A DNA stretch of 64,000 nucleotides from contig NZ_JASBRG010000005.1 of the NCBI RefSeq assembly GCF_029961145.1, positions 248,001-312,000 on the forward strand, given 5' to 3'. Numbering within the stretch: position 1 is the stretch's first letter; every line of letters begins with the position of its first letter. The position numbers and the translations under genes were made by a program. Below the pieces are notes generated by a model. That model searched no databases and was not told where the DNA came from. It saw nothing but the letters and a program-made list of their open reading frames with translations. Positions 15,902 to 24,441 of the stretch are shown piece after piece. The DNA comes from Pinibacter soli (lineage in GTDB: Bacteria > Bacteroidota > Bacteroidia > Chitinophagales > Chitinophagaceae).

Positions 15902-17869
15902 ATGACAAGAAGCTACTACTCAAATACAATTTCGGACTTCTTAAAGGATAATGAAACACGAATTCTTGGACAATTAAGTCTGCATCACAACCATGAACTT
16001 GAAAATTTACAAAAAAATGCTTGGGTTAAGCAAATAACAATTCTTAAAGACACGCTTCAAGGTATTAACAACGGACAAATATATTTTGAATTTTCAATCC
16101 CAAGAATGGGAAAACGAGTTGACAATATTTTAATAATAAACGATCTAATTTTTGTTTTAGAATTTAAAGTTGGCGACAATCAATATCAAAAACATTCAAT
16201 AGAACAAGTGGTTGACTATTGCTTGGATTTGCAAAATTTTCACGAAGGAAGCCATCATAAAAAATTAATTCCAGTATTGATTTCAACTAAAGCAGAACCG
16301 ATAGAAAACATATTTACGAGTGAAAAAAATTTATTCGATCCTTTAAAAGCTAATCAGCAAAATTTACGAGAAGTAATCAGCAAATCACTATTACACAGTA
16401 ATGTGAAACAAATAAATCCGAGCGACTGGGAAAATTCAATTTACAAACCTACTCCTACTATTATAGAAGCCGCACAAGCACTTTATAAAGGACACAGTGT
16501 AAAAGAGATTTCAAGACACGATGCAGGAGCAATCAATCTTTCAAAAACAACAGACTGCATCAATAATATAATTGAAACCGCAAAAAGAGAAAACAAAAAA
16601 TCAATTTGCTTTTTGACAGGAGTTCCGGGTGCAGGGAAAACTCTTGCTGGTCTAAATATAGCCAACGAAAGAATGAAAGCTGCTGAAGATGAACATGCAG
16701 TTTTCCTTTCTGGAAACGGTCCCTTAGTAGATGTATTGAGAGAAGCTTTAACAAGAGACGAAGTTGCGACATCGAAAGAAAATGGTGAACCTCTAACAAA
16801 AAAGGCCGCAGCAATAAAAGCTAACGCTTTCATTCAGAATATTCATCACTTTCGAGATGACAATTTAATTTCTAAGAAAGCTCCAGTTGAAAAAGTTGTT
16901 GTTTTTGACGAGGCGCAAAGGGCGTGGGGAAAAGAGCAAGTAAGCTCATTTATGAAACGAAAGAAAGGAGTTGAGAACTTCGATATGTCAGAGCCAGAAT
17001 TCTTAATCAGCGTTATGGATAGACATGAAGATTGGTGCACAATTATCTGTTTAATTGGAGGTGGACAAGAAATAAATACTGGTGAGGCTGGAGTTTCTGA
17101 ATGGCTTTCATCTTTGAAAAACAACTATCCTCACTGGGATATTCATTACTCTAATTTGATTTCTACAAACGATAATTATTTATCCAACATTGAATTAAGA
17201 AATTGGGTTCAATCAGTAGCTACTGAAAAACATGAATTGCATTTATCGGTTTCAGTAAGGTCTTTTCGTTCAGAGAAAATTTCTGAATTAATGCACGAGA
17301 TGTTAGAGGGAAAGCATGAAAGAGCAAGTACTCTTTTAGGAGAAGTCAAAAATGATTTTCCAATTTTCACTACAAGAGATTTGACAACCGCAAAAAAATG
17401 GCTGAGAACTCAAGCAAAAGGAAGTGAAAGATTTGGAGTAGTTGCAAGTTCAGGCGGCAGAAGATTAAGACCTTTAGGAATTGATGTAAAAAATGAAATA
17501 TCAGCTCCAAATTGGTTTTTAAATAATTCAGATGATATTCGTTCTTCTTATTTTTTAGAAGAAATAGCAACTGAATTTGACATACAAGGATTAGAAATTG
17601 ATTGGGTTTGTTTAGCCTGGGACATCAACTATTATTTTGAAAACGGAAAATGGAATTGTCAATACTTTTCTGGAACTAAGTGGCAAAATATTCACAACGA
17701 AAACGATAAAACATATTTGCAAAATGCCTACAGAGTGCTTTTGACTAGAGCCAGACAAGGAATTATAATTTATATTCCAGAAGGTGACGCCCTTGACCAT
17801 ACAAGACCAAAAGAACTGTATGAAGGAACATTTAATTATTTTCAATCATGCGGAATACAGAATATATAA
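15902..17869 (+). CDS. DUF2075/Schlafen group 3-type helicase with N-terminal PD-(D/E)XK-like nuclease domain
   Basis: 655 residues, cytosolic. Residues about 55-130 contain RVDNILIIN then VLEFKVGD, i.e. D74 and E87-x-K89, which fits a PD-(D/E)XK nuclease core. A P-loop follows, GVPGAGKT (240-247), then a Walker B VVVFDEAQR (332-340), LIGGGQEI, and a C-terminal motif AYRVLLTRARQG typical of superfamily 1 helicases. This is the DUF2075 (PF09848, Schlafen group 3 helicase) layout, which is often found in phage-defence loci. The base composition is visibly more AT-rich than the flanking genes, and the strand is opposite. An Mrr-type endonuclease follows 185 bp downstream. A defence role is inferred from domains and context. 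Confidence 0.8.
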   Translation: MTRSYYSNTISDFLKDNETRILGQLSLHHNHELENLQKNAWVKQITILKDTLQGINNGQIYFEFSIPRMGKRVDNILIINDLIFVLEFKVGDNQYQKHSIEQVVDYCLDLQNFHEGSHHKKLIPVLISTKAEPIENIFTSEKNLFDPLKANQQNLREVISKSLLHSNVKQINPSDWENSIYKPTPTIIEAAQALYKGHSVKEISRHDAGAINLSKTTDCINNIIETAKRENKKSICFLTGVPGAGKTLAGLNIANERMKAAEDEHAVFLSGNGPLVDVLREALTRDEVATSKENGEPLTKKAAAIKANAFIQNIHHFRDDNLISKKAPVEKVVVFDEAQRAWGKEQVSSFMKRKKGVENFDMSEPEFLISVMDRHEDWCTIICLIGGGQEINTGEAGVSEWLSSLKNNYPHWDIHYSNLISTNDNYLSNIELRNWVQSVATEKHELHLSVSVRSFRSEKISELMHEMLEGKHERASTLLGEVKNDFPIFTTRDLTTAKKWLRTQAKGSERFGVVASSGGRRLRPLGIDVKNEISAPNWFLNNSDDIRSSYFLEEIATEFDIQGLEIDWVCLAWDINYYFENGKWNCQYFSGTKWQNIHNENDKTYLQNAYRVLLTRARQGIIIYIPEGDALDHTRPKELYEGTFNYFQSCGIQNI

Positions 17870-18054
17870 CAACATTAGAAAAGAAGCACAAACCGGCAAC
17901 ACGGGTTTGGAAAAAGTGGCGGTTCAGTACTCCGCAGACACATTTGTGGTTAATCAAACATTGGATCTCCGCATCAGCATTTGTGCTGAAATTTGTCACC
18001 CTCGCCAAGCCACAAAACATTGTGAGCCATTTTAAAAGACAAGAATTCAATTAA
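17870..18054. other. structured spacer between the helicase and Mrr genes
   Basis: 185 bp with higher GC than the two flanking genes and several short hairpins: CAAACC/GGTTTG at the left, CAGCATTTGTGCTG near the middle. Short frames cross it, but none has a recognisable product. It may be a recombination-type cassette junction or an untranslated RNA segment; I cannot decide. Confidence 0.35.
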
Positions 18055-18936
18055 ATGGAAATTCCAAAATTTGACGAGACCTTTATTCCAATTCTTGAAA
18101 TCTTAAAAACTGGAAGAGTTTATAAGACTAGAGACCTGATTGAAGAAGTAAAAACAAAGTTTTATTCGGAACTGACCGATGAACAGCTTAAACTTGAGAC
18201 AAAATCTGGCGACCTGCTAATTGACAATAGGATCGCATGGGGGAAATCATATTTAAAGAAAGGAGGTTATGTTTTTTTCCCAGAACGAGGACATGTTCAA
18301 ATTACTGACAAGGGGAAAGAACACTCTTCCAGTTTGTCTGTAAGAGATTTAGAAAACGAAAGTTCGTTGTTTGACTTTTATAAGCAGGAGAAACAATCCA
18401 ATTCAGGCAACTATAAACATGAAGTTGAAATATCTTCTCCCCAAGATTTGATTGATGAAGGTTTTAACAGGATTGAAAATGAAGTCAAAAGTGAACTTCT
18501 TCAAAAGTTAAAGAATCTCGACCCATATTTCTTTGAAAAAGTAGTACTACGACTACTTAAAAAAATGGGATATGGAGAATTCATTGAAACTTCAAAATCA
18601 GGCGATGGAGGAATTGACGGAATTATTAATGAGGATAAACTTGGTTTAGATAAAATTTACATTCAAGCAAAGAGATTTAATGAGGGTAAAGTGAGAGAAA
18701 AGGATATAAGAAATTTTATTGGCGCAATGAGTGGTGATACAAACAAGGGTGTATTTGTCACTACTTCAGAATTTGACGCAAAAGCACTAGAGAAAGCTCG
18801 TTCTGCTCATCATAAAATAATCTGTATTGATGGACAGAAATTAGTAACCCTTATGCATGAATTTAACGTCGGAATTCAAGTAAAGACAATCTATGAAATA
18901 AAGCAAATTGACGAAGATTTTTTTGATGAACAATAG
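18055..18936 (+). CDS. Mrr-family restriction endonuclease (type IV-like)
   Basis: 293 residues. Residues 1-90 form the Mrr N-terminal winged helix (ending VFFPERGHVQITDKGKE). After a linker, residues about 150-285 are the Mrr catalytic domain: an E in FEKVVLRLL, then GDGGIDG (184-189, with D188), QAK (204-206), and FIGAMSG. This is the PD-(D/E)XK variant of Mrr enzymes, which cut modified DNA without a cognate methylase. No methyltransferase or specificity subunit is nearby, consistent with a type IV role. It shares strand and AT-rich composition with the upstream helicase. Motif assignment is firm; the cleavage target is unknown. Confidence 0.88.
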   Translation: MEIPKFDETFIPILEILKTGRVYKTRDLIEEVKTKFYSELTDEQLKLETKSGDLLIDNRIAWGKSYLKKGGYVFFPERGHVQITDKGKEHSSSLSVRDLENESSLFDFYKQEKQSNSGNYKHEVEISSPQDLIDEGFNRIENEVKSELLQKLKNLDPYFFEKVVLRLLKKMGYGEFIETSKSGDGGIDGIINEDKLGLDKIYIQAKRFNEGKVREKDIRNFIGAMSGDTNKGVFVTTSEFDAKALEKARSAHHKIICIDGQKLVTLMHEFNVGIQVKTIYEIKQIDEDFFDEQ

Positions 18937-19316
18937 AAAAACAGCCCATACAAAAGTATTTGTAAAAGCTGGGCCGACGGAAGACAAATTGGCTACAAAT
19001 CATTACTGGACTGCATCCAGCTCGACGAAATTCTGTCCAACAATTATCTTTTAATGTGTACTTTTATTTCTTTAAATACCACAGTTGCTTGTTGAAAGCT
19101 TTTGCTATAGTCAGGCGACGAATATATTCTCCTGACAAGTCTTACAACTAAATTGTGATATCCATATATTTTTTGGGAGAAATCATAGTTGCTTTTTGTT
19201 ACCTGCATGTTTTGTTGCGCATTGGCAACTTCAGTATTCGCATCTATGACCACATTACCGTCTGTATGTTTTGAAAATATGCAACTTAGAATCTTAGGTG
19301 TTTTTACGATGCGGCA
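18937..19316. other. intergenic region with an unrecognised small frame
   Basis: Right edge of the AT-rich island. A minus-strand frame at 19044-19253 (GTG start, 69 codons, VVIDANTEVANAQQNM...) is the only candidate. It could be the tail of a decayed gene, since the reading extends upstream of the GTG without an ATG. GCCCA/TGGGC at 18944-18974 can pair just after the Mrr stop codon. Confidence 0.35.
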
Positions 19317-20120
19317 TTATGCAAATCGTTTTTTCAACAAATTCATCATGTACACATTTACTGCCCACTGATCACTAAGCGGAGCCTTTGTTTCAGGATG
19401 AAAAATCATGTACGGATAGGGTCCAAACTCGGGTGTGATGGTGAGCAATTCATTGCTTTGTTTTTTTCTTTCGGCTATTTCATCCCACCACATTAAATGT
19501 TTTTCCAATGCCCCACTCCACTCTTTCACTCTGGGATCCGGTACCTGCGGGCCCTCGGGGTAACCAACTCTTGCATGCAAATGTTGTGTCCGTGCTATTG
19601 CAAGTTGCATGGCTGCAGCCTGATCCTCCAGGTAGGATTCTGCCACACACACCCAATGAGAAGCATCCAGTGTAATTTTGAGGGAAGGTATTTTTTCCAA
19701 ATATTCTTTTGTGATGTGAGCGGCAAAGGAAAATTTATTCCTATGCGTTTCGTGTAAGACTTGTGTACCGCAGTTTTCAGCCGCTTTAATAAGCTGCGCA
19801 TTTTGTTCAAAGGAAAAATAATCCTTGCCGGTTTGCGAGTTTATTTTGACAACGGGATAAGCAGTTACCTTTTCAAGCCATGAGCAATAGTTATCGTAAT
19901 GGCGGGAAAAATCAGCATCCATTGTATCATAATGCTGAGCAATTATCGAGAGCCCGCTTTTAGCTGCCTCGTTCCAAATATTATCCAACTCTGCAGCACT
20001 GGCTTCACGGGCGATGCCATATTCAATTCCATCATAACCGTCCTGCTTTGCTTTGCTGCAAAACAATTCCCACTGCATATCTTCACTTCCCCACCGCGGG
20101 CAAAAAAATTGAACTTTCAT
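19317..20120 (-). CDS. sugar phosphate isomerase/epimerase-like TIM-barrel protein
   Basis: 267 residues, no signal peptide, cytosolic. It has the AP-endonuclease-2/xylose-isomerase-like TIM-barrel pattern: GYDGIEYG (about 29-36) on strand 2, a histidine-rich metal-site series with VLHETHRNKFS (about 141-151), ITLDASHWV (about 169-177) and HLHARVGYPEG (about 195-205). Such proteins bind a divalent metal and isomerise, epimerise or cleave small sugars and polyols. It is last in the minus-strand PUL region, 347 bp downstream of the sugar porter and separated from it by a palindromic repeat element. The substrate is probably the sugar the PUL releases, by context only. Confidence 0.8.
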   Translation of the reverse strand: MKVQFFCPRWGSEDMQWELFCSKAKQDGYDGIEYGIAREASAAELDNIWNEAAKSGLSIIAQHYDTMDADFSRHYDNYCSWLEKVTAYPVVKINSQTGKDYFSFEQNAQLIKAAENCGTQVLHETHRNKFSFAAHITKEYLEKIPSLKITLDASHWVCVAESYLEDQAAAMQLAIARTQHLHARVGYPEGPQVPDPRVKEWSGALEKHLMWWDEIAERKKQSNELLTITPEFGPYPYMIFHPETKAPLSDQWAVNVYMMNLLKKRFA

Positions 20121-20258
20121 TGTTGTGTTATAACTCGGTTTTTTATTCTTTAGTCTTAACTAAAATATTTATGAAGTCAAAAGGAAAAATTCAAAAATCA
20201 AAATATTGAACGTATGCTGCATACAAAGCCCCCCTAATTCTCAATTCTTAATTGTTAA

Positions 20259-20464
20259 TTCAATGTCGTTTGGTTAAGGTGTTTGAAAAAAACAAAAGCA
20301 TCTCGCTTGTTATCCCGAGGAACGAGGGATCTGGGCCTGGCACTAACGAACACTATGCGTAAACAATCACGCAGATCCCTCCTTCGTCGGGATGACAAGC
20401 AGTCTTTCTTTCCTGGACATAGCAACCAAGTAATTGAAAAGTTGCTTAACTAAATGCCATTGAA
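20259..20464. mobile_element. MITE-like palindromic element, copy A
   Basis: Terminal inverted repeats of 20 bp (20259-20278, TTCAATGTCGTTTGGTTAAG, and 20445-20464) match at 17 of 20 positions. The core at 20305-20400 is itself palindromic, with TTGTTATCCCGAGGAACGAG at one end and CCTTCGTCGGGATGACAAGC at the other. No coding capacity. It ends 4 bp from the stop of the sugar porter, so the core hairpin may also act as that gene's terminator. A second copy lies at 56294-56457. Confidence 0.75.
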
Positions 20465-20467
20465 TTC

Positions 20468-21877
20468 TTAGTGTACGAACAATGTTTCAATATTCTCCAA
20501 TGACCTGCCCTTGGTTTCTTTTACCTTAAACAGCATATACACAAATGCCACTACACATAATGCTGCATAGCAAAACATTGTATTAGATGTGCCCAAATGT
20601 TTCGGGTCGGTCATTATAGGGAAAGTGAGCGTTACAACAAAATCAGCGAGCCAGAGGGCAAGTGTAGCTACCGACATTGCAAGGCTGCGTATAAGGTTTG
20701 GAAATATCTCTGCAATGTAAACCCACACAACAGCGCCTAGCGTGCAACCAAAGGAGGCTACATACAGCAACATGAAAATGAGTACAAGATAATGGTCGTA
20801 ATAATGGTATTTAAAGCAAAGGCCCACTGCTACAAGTGAAATACCCATCATTATTGTTCCGATCAACAAAAGCTTTTTCCGGCCTATCCTATCCACCAGT
20901 GCAATCGCTCCAAGAGTGGATAGAATATTGATAACACCAATGCCAATGGTCTGCATAAGCGAAGAGGAACTATCAAGCCCGGTTTCTCTAAATATCTCCG
21001 GGGCATAATAAATGATCGAGTTAATGCCGGTGACCTGCTGGAATATCGCAACGGTAATACCGAGGTATAAAACAGGTCTATACGTTTTGCTGAATAATTG
21101 TTTTAACGAAACACCTTTCGCATTATGAAAGCTGTGTTTGATTATGTTGATCTCTGTTTCAACGTGCGCTTTGCCCAACACCTTTTTTAAAATTTTTTCA
21201 GCCTCAGCAATTCTTTGCTTCATGATGAGCCAACGGGGCGTTTCAGGCACCAGCAGCAACATTAAAAAAAACAGCAGTGATGGTGCGGCCTGGGAAGCAA
21301 ACATCCATCGCCAGTTATTTGCACCGGTTCCATCAAAAATAAAATTGGCAAAATAAGCGATTAAGATTCCGAATACGATGGCAAGCTGATAACACGCTAC
21401 AAGCCTCCCGCGCCATTTTGCAGGCGCAATTTCAGCAATGTACATCGGCGATACCATTGCGGCAGCGCCAACGCCCAATCCGCCGATCAAACGAAATATG
21501 ATAAAAACTGTAAGATTGGTTGAGAGCCCTGCACCGATTCCAGACGCAGCAAACAAAATTGCGCAAATAATCAACATATAGCGACGCCCGTATTTGTCTG
21601 CCAGTTTACCGGCGAGCATCGCACCGGCTGCGCAGCCGATCAATATAGAACCAACTGCCCAACCTACCCAGTATTCGTTAAGTGAAAAATAGGAAGTAAT
21701 GTAGGGAATGGCACCTGATATAATGGCCGTATCAAAGCCAAATAGCAAACCTCCCAATGCCGCTACGCCGCTAACAAGAATGATAAATTTTTTATTGATA
21801 AGCTCAGTGCCGCTTTCGTTGTCTGTAACCCCCAATAACGAGGCAGCGGCCTTTATCTCTGTTGTCGAATTTTCCAT
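20468..21877 (-). CDS. MFS sugar porter (sugar:H+ symporter, XylE/GLUT type)
   Basis: 469 residues with 12 predicted membrane helices. Sugar-porter signatures: GFDTAIISGA in helix 1, GKLADKYGRR between helices 2 and 3, AEIAPAKWRGRL, PETPRWL at the end of the first half, QQVTGINSIIYYAPEIF in helix 7, DRIGRKK in the second half and a C-terminal ETKGRSLE. The family imports monosaccharides such as xylose, galactose or glucose across the inner membrane. Its promoter carries the 21-bp direct-repeat operator (21946-22008), so it probably imports the monosaccharide released by the PUL enzymes. It lies downstream of the regulator gene with 208 bp between. Confidence 0.93.
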   Translation of the reverse strand: MENSTTEIKAAASLLGVTDNESGTELINKKFIILVSGVAALGGLLFGFDTAIISGAIPYITSYFSLNEYWVGWAVGSILIGCAAGAMLAGKLADKYGRRYMLIICAILFAASGIGAGLSTNLTVFIIFRLIGGLGVGAAAMVSPMYIAEIAPAKWRGRLVACYQLAIVFGILIAYFANFIFDGTGANNWRWMFASQAAPSLLFFLMLLLVPETPRWLIMKQRIAEAEKILKKVLGKAHVETEINIIKHSFHNAKGVSLKQLFSKTYRPVLYLGITVAIFQQVTGINSIIYYAPEIFRETGLDSSSSLMQTIGIGVINILSTLGAIALVDRIGRKKLLLIGTIMMGISLVAVGLCFKYHYYDHYLVLIFMLLYVASFGCTLGAVVWVYIAEIFPNLIRSLAMSVATLALWLADFVVTLTFPIMTDPKHLGTSNTMFCYAALCVVAFVYMLFKVKETKGRSLENIETLFVH

Positions 21878-21945
21878 ATAGCAAGTATTAAAAAGTAAAC
21901 TCTAATATTTTTAACTGATGCCGGTCAATTTTCCGGACCAGTAGA

Positions 21946-22008
21946 GCAAGTTAACATATGCAGTCCCCTGATTTATGTCAGTTTGCGAAAAAAAACTGTC
22001 ACTTTGCG
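21946..22008 (-). promoter_or_regulatory. XylR-type direct-repeat operator and -7 box upstream of the sugar porter
   Basis: Minus strand: CGCAAAGTGAC (22008-21998), T-rich spacer, CGCAAACTGAC (21987-21977), 21 bp apart. The -7 box TAACTTGC is at 21953-21946, 35 bp from the proximal half-site. The predicted leader is about 60 nt. Confidence 0.8.
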
Positions 22009-22085
22009 CAGCGGGAAAGACTGCCAATAATGTGGCGCGATTCGATGTCGTATTTTGCATACGAAGAATTCCCAATTGTCTCACA

Positions 22086-23261
22086 TTATTTAAACCGGTT
22101 ACGATAGTCCTTTGGATTCATCCCTGTATACTGTTTGAAGTATCTTGAAATATTATCGAAGTTCCTGAAGTTCAATTCGTCAGCGATTTGCTGAATGGTA
22201 AGCTCAGAATTTTCAAGCAGGAACTTAATTCTTCGAATCCTTACTTTCTTTATTTCTTCAAGCACAGAACTTTTAATGAGCGACTGGAACCTTTTTTCGA
22301 GAATGCGGCGAGACAAGGTGGTGACGCCAACAACATCATCAACAGAAATGTCTCGCGAAGGAGCTGCGTTCGTAATGTAATGCAATGCAGCACGCACCTG
22401 CTCATCGTCGATTGCCAATGCACTTGTAGAGCCGCGTGTAATAACTCTCCCCGGCTCCGAAATAATATTGTCCGATGGTTTTTCGCCTAGTTCCATCCAC
22501 CTGCTCAAAGCTGATGCTGCCTCAAAACCGGTCTGTTTAGCATTTTGGTCGATGCTTGATAGCGTAGGGCTTGCCATATCGCAAAGCATCTCGTCGTTAT
22601 CAACTCCTAAAATTGAAAAATCATCAGGCACCTTTGATTCGGTTTGATTGATGGCGTTCAGCAAGTGCATATTCAACTCATCTGTAACGGCTAAAATTGC
22701 ACAGGGTCTTTGCAGTGTGCCCACCCACTCCGTAAGCTTTGCCGGAAGATGTTCCCACAATAGCTTCGTATTGTCAAAAATAAAGGTATTGACATCATAT
22801 CCGGCTTTGCCTAGTTCTTCACTGTATCCTTCCAGCCTTTCGACGGACCATTGAAAATCTTTAAATCCCAGGAAAGCATAATGCTTGTACCCTTTTGCAA
22901 TAAAATAATCCGCAGCAGTTTTGCCCAGTCCTTTGTTATTACCCCATGAGTTTATTTTGTCTTTATACAAATTTGTGTGAGGAAATATAATAAGGGGAAC
23001 ATTTAAATTCAGCAGTAATTTGAATTCATCCAACTCCCTGGTCAAAACGCCATCGGGCTTCCAGTCTATTACCCGTGCTATTGCGTTCTCCTGCAAGCCA
23101 CTCTGCACGTACTTTGGCGAAAAGAAAAAGAAAACAAATTTATTGTGGATCTTGTTGAAATTGGCAATGCCAGCTAGAATATCCCTGTCATACGCCCTGG
23201 CTACATCCAGCAGTACGGCCACTTTCAGCTTATTTTCAAGTCTTGGTTGATTTGTTTTCAT
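22086..23261 (-). CDS. XylR-like transcriptional regulator: periplasmic-binding-protein-type sensor plus AraC HTH
   Basis: 391 residues, cytosolic. Residues about 12-275 form a LacI/ribose-binding-protein-like ligand domain (KVAVLLDVARAYDRDILAGI, ...ILGVDNDEMLCDMASPTLSSI). Residues about 285-390 are an AraC-type double helix-turn-helix ending in LNFRNFDNISRYFKQYTGMNPKDYR. This is the architecture of E. coli XylR, which activates sugar genes when its sugar binds. It lies inside the PUL, between the PhyH-like gene and the sugar porter. It is the best candidate to bind the five 21-bp direct repeats in this window. A 15-bp hairpin ends just 5 bp before its start codon and may attenuate its expression. 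The ligand is unknown; xylose or mannose are possible. Confidence 0.9.
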   Translation of the reverse strand: MKTNQPRLENKLKVAVLLDVARAYDRDILAGIANFNKIHNKFVFFFFSPKYVQSGLQENAIARVIDWKPDGVLTRELDEFKLLLNLNVPLIIFPHTNLYKDKINSWGNNKGLGKTAADYFIAKGYKHYAFLGFKDFQWSVERLEGYSEELGKAGYDVNTFIFDNTKLLWEHLPAKLTEWVGTLQRPCAILAVTDELNMHLLNAINQTESKVPDDFSILGVDNDEMLCDMASPTLSSIDQNAKQTGFEAASALSRWMELGEKPSDNIISEPGRVITRGSTSALAIDDEQVRAALHYITNAAPSRDISVDDVVGVTTLSRRILEKRFQSLIKSSVLEEIKKVRIRRIKFLLENSELTIQQIADELNFRNFDNISRYFKQYTGMNPKDYRNRFK

Positions 23262-23265
23262 TGCA

Positions 23266-23304
23266 AAAAATCTCTCTAAAGTAAAGAAGTTTAGAGAGAT
23301 TTTT
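23266..23304 (-). terminator. perfect hairpin plus T-run, terminator/attenuator directly before the regulator gene
   Basis: AAAAATCTCTCTAAA (23266-23280) and TTTAGAGAGATTTTT (23290-23304) form a 15-bp perfect stem with a 9-nt loop, and T6 follows on the minus strand. It can end PhyH-gene transcripts. It finishes 5 bp upstream of the regulator ATG, so it also sits in that gene's leader. A TATTTTG box at 23311-23305 could drive transcription through it. Confidence 0.7.
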
Positions 23305-23329
23305 CAAAATAAACAATTACCGTAAATGC

Positions 23330-23396
23330 GGAAAGGCAAATGCGATCCGGAGGAAGGTCAAATGCGATTCAGTGGAAGGGCGAATACGATTCGCCC
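23330..23396. repeat. three 22-bp tandem units ending in a palindrome
   Basis: Units start at 23330, 23352 and 23374 (GGAAAGGCAAATGCGAT, GGAAGGTCAAATGCGAT, GGAAGGGCGAATACGAT), and the last runs into the palindrome GGGCGAATACGATTCGCCC (23378-23396). It lies between the PhyH stop codon and the regulator. It resembles dispersed extragenic palindromes, though the minus-strand CGCATTTGACC is faintly like the PUL operator half-site. Confidence 0.65.
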
Positions 23397-23399
23397 CTA

Positions 23400-24353
23400 C
23401 TATTTCCAATCTGCTTTCGGAACATTCGTCAACGATGCCAGCTCTTTATCGCCATCGAACAGCAGGGGGAAAAATTTACCATCCAATATTTGATCCTGCG
23501 GCATCTTTGGGAAACTGTGCAGAGCCTCCATGCGTGCATAATCCGCCGTATTGCCAAGTGTACCATCAGCCATTGAATTGATTACAACTGCTCTTCTCGG
23601 ATGATCGGAATAATTGGCATACGATCCATGCATTGTTAAAGGATGATGGAAGCTTGCATATCCCTTAGGTAGTTCATTTGCCACCTTGTTTTTGAAAACC
23701 TCGTTCTGCTCTTTGGTCAAAACCTGAGTCACAGCATCCATGTCTCCTGTGAGCCCCGTAATTGGCAGCAGGCCCCATTTGTGGCTGCCACGAATATAAT
23801 ACAGGCAGCCATTTTCTGTAGTTGCATCATCAAGGCCAATCCAGCAGGTTAAATGTTGCATCGGCTTTGTAAATGTCCAGTAAGAGAAATCCTGGTGCCA
23901 CGCTACCACGCCTCCATGTTTTGCCGGTTTGCAAAACAATTGATCATGGAAGAGCCTGAAAGATTGCCCAAGCAATTGATAAGCAGCCATGCGATATGCA
24001 GGTGACCATATAATATCATGAAATCCCGGAGTTACGCGCCAGCCGCCAATTGCATGAAAAAGAACTTTCTGCGGATCCATGGACTCGTTACTCTCATAAT
24101 GATAAAACAATTCCTTTTCTTCCGGTGATACTGCCTGAAGCTTTACAAGTTCATTATTTAGTATGTCAACCTGTTCTTCTGTAAGTATGCGAATTCCCGA
24201 AAGAAAACCATTTTCCTGGAATGATTTCACTTGCTCTTCTGTAAGCATGTATTGTTTCCACTCTTCAGGAGTTGTTGGTTGGTTAAAAAGACCAGAAACG
24301 GGATTGCTGTAGTTTGCGAGATCTAAAGCTAGAGATGTAGCTAATTCTTCCAT
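23400..24353 (-). CDS. phytanoyl-CoA dioxygenase (PhyH) family protein
   Basis: About 317 residues from the ATG at 24353 (MEELATSLAL); the frame also opens at a TTG 30 bp upstream. It has the Fe(II)/2-oxoglutarate oxygenase core: AWHQDFSYW with the HxD iron ligands (H153, D155), WIGLDDATTENGCLYYIRGSH in the middle, and the distal His in MHGS (H242), followed by an Arg pair (RR, about 253-254) that can hold 2-oxoglutarate. The family hydroxylates lipids, osmolytes and secondary metabolites. It has its own copy of the PUL operator and sits between a glycosidase gene and the regulator, so it is co-regulated with mannoside breakdown. Its substrate is unknown; an O-alkylated or aglycone group is a guess. 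Confidence 0.85.
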   Translation of the reverse strand: MEELATSLALDLANYSNPVSGLFNQPTTPEEWKQYMLTEEQVKSFQENGFLSGIRILTEEQVDILNNELVKLQAVSPEEKELFYHYESNESMDPQKVLFHAIGGWRVTPGFHDIIWSPAYRMAAYQLLGQSFRLFHDQLFCKPAKHGGVVAWHQDFSYWTFTKPMQHLTCWIGLDDATTENGCLYYIRGSHKWGLLPITGLTGDMDAVTQVLTKEQNEVFKNKVANELPKGYASFHHPLTMHGSYANYSDHPRRAVVINSMADGTLGNTADYARMEALHSFPKMPQDQILDGKFFPLLFDGDKELASLTNVPKADWK

Positions 24354-24441
24354 ATGGCTTATTTGAAAATTTTGAAAAAGCAATTCATTGTTCGGAAGAC
24401 GACTATCTGTTCGCCATCAGATAACATGAATTTTCGTTACG

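Noticed and set aside
17784-18054. Several short frames on both strands across the helicase-Mrr spacer
   Set aside because: They overlap each other and the 3' end of the helicase gene, with no motif.
18937-19040. Integron attC-like site after the Mrr gene
   Set aside because: GCCCA/TGGGC can pair, but the core AAC/GTT boxes of an attC site are not evident.
19044-19253. 69-codon minus-strand frame with a faint TolC- or rod-protein-like look
   Set aside because: GTG start, reads open upstream without ATG, no convincing family; described only as a possible remnant.
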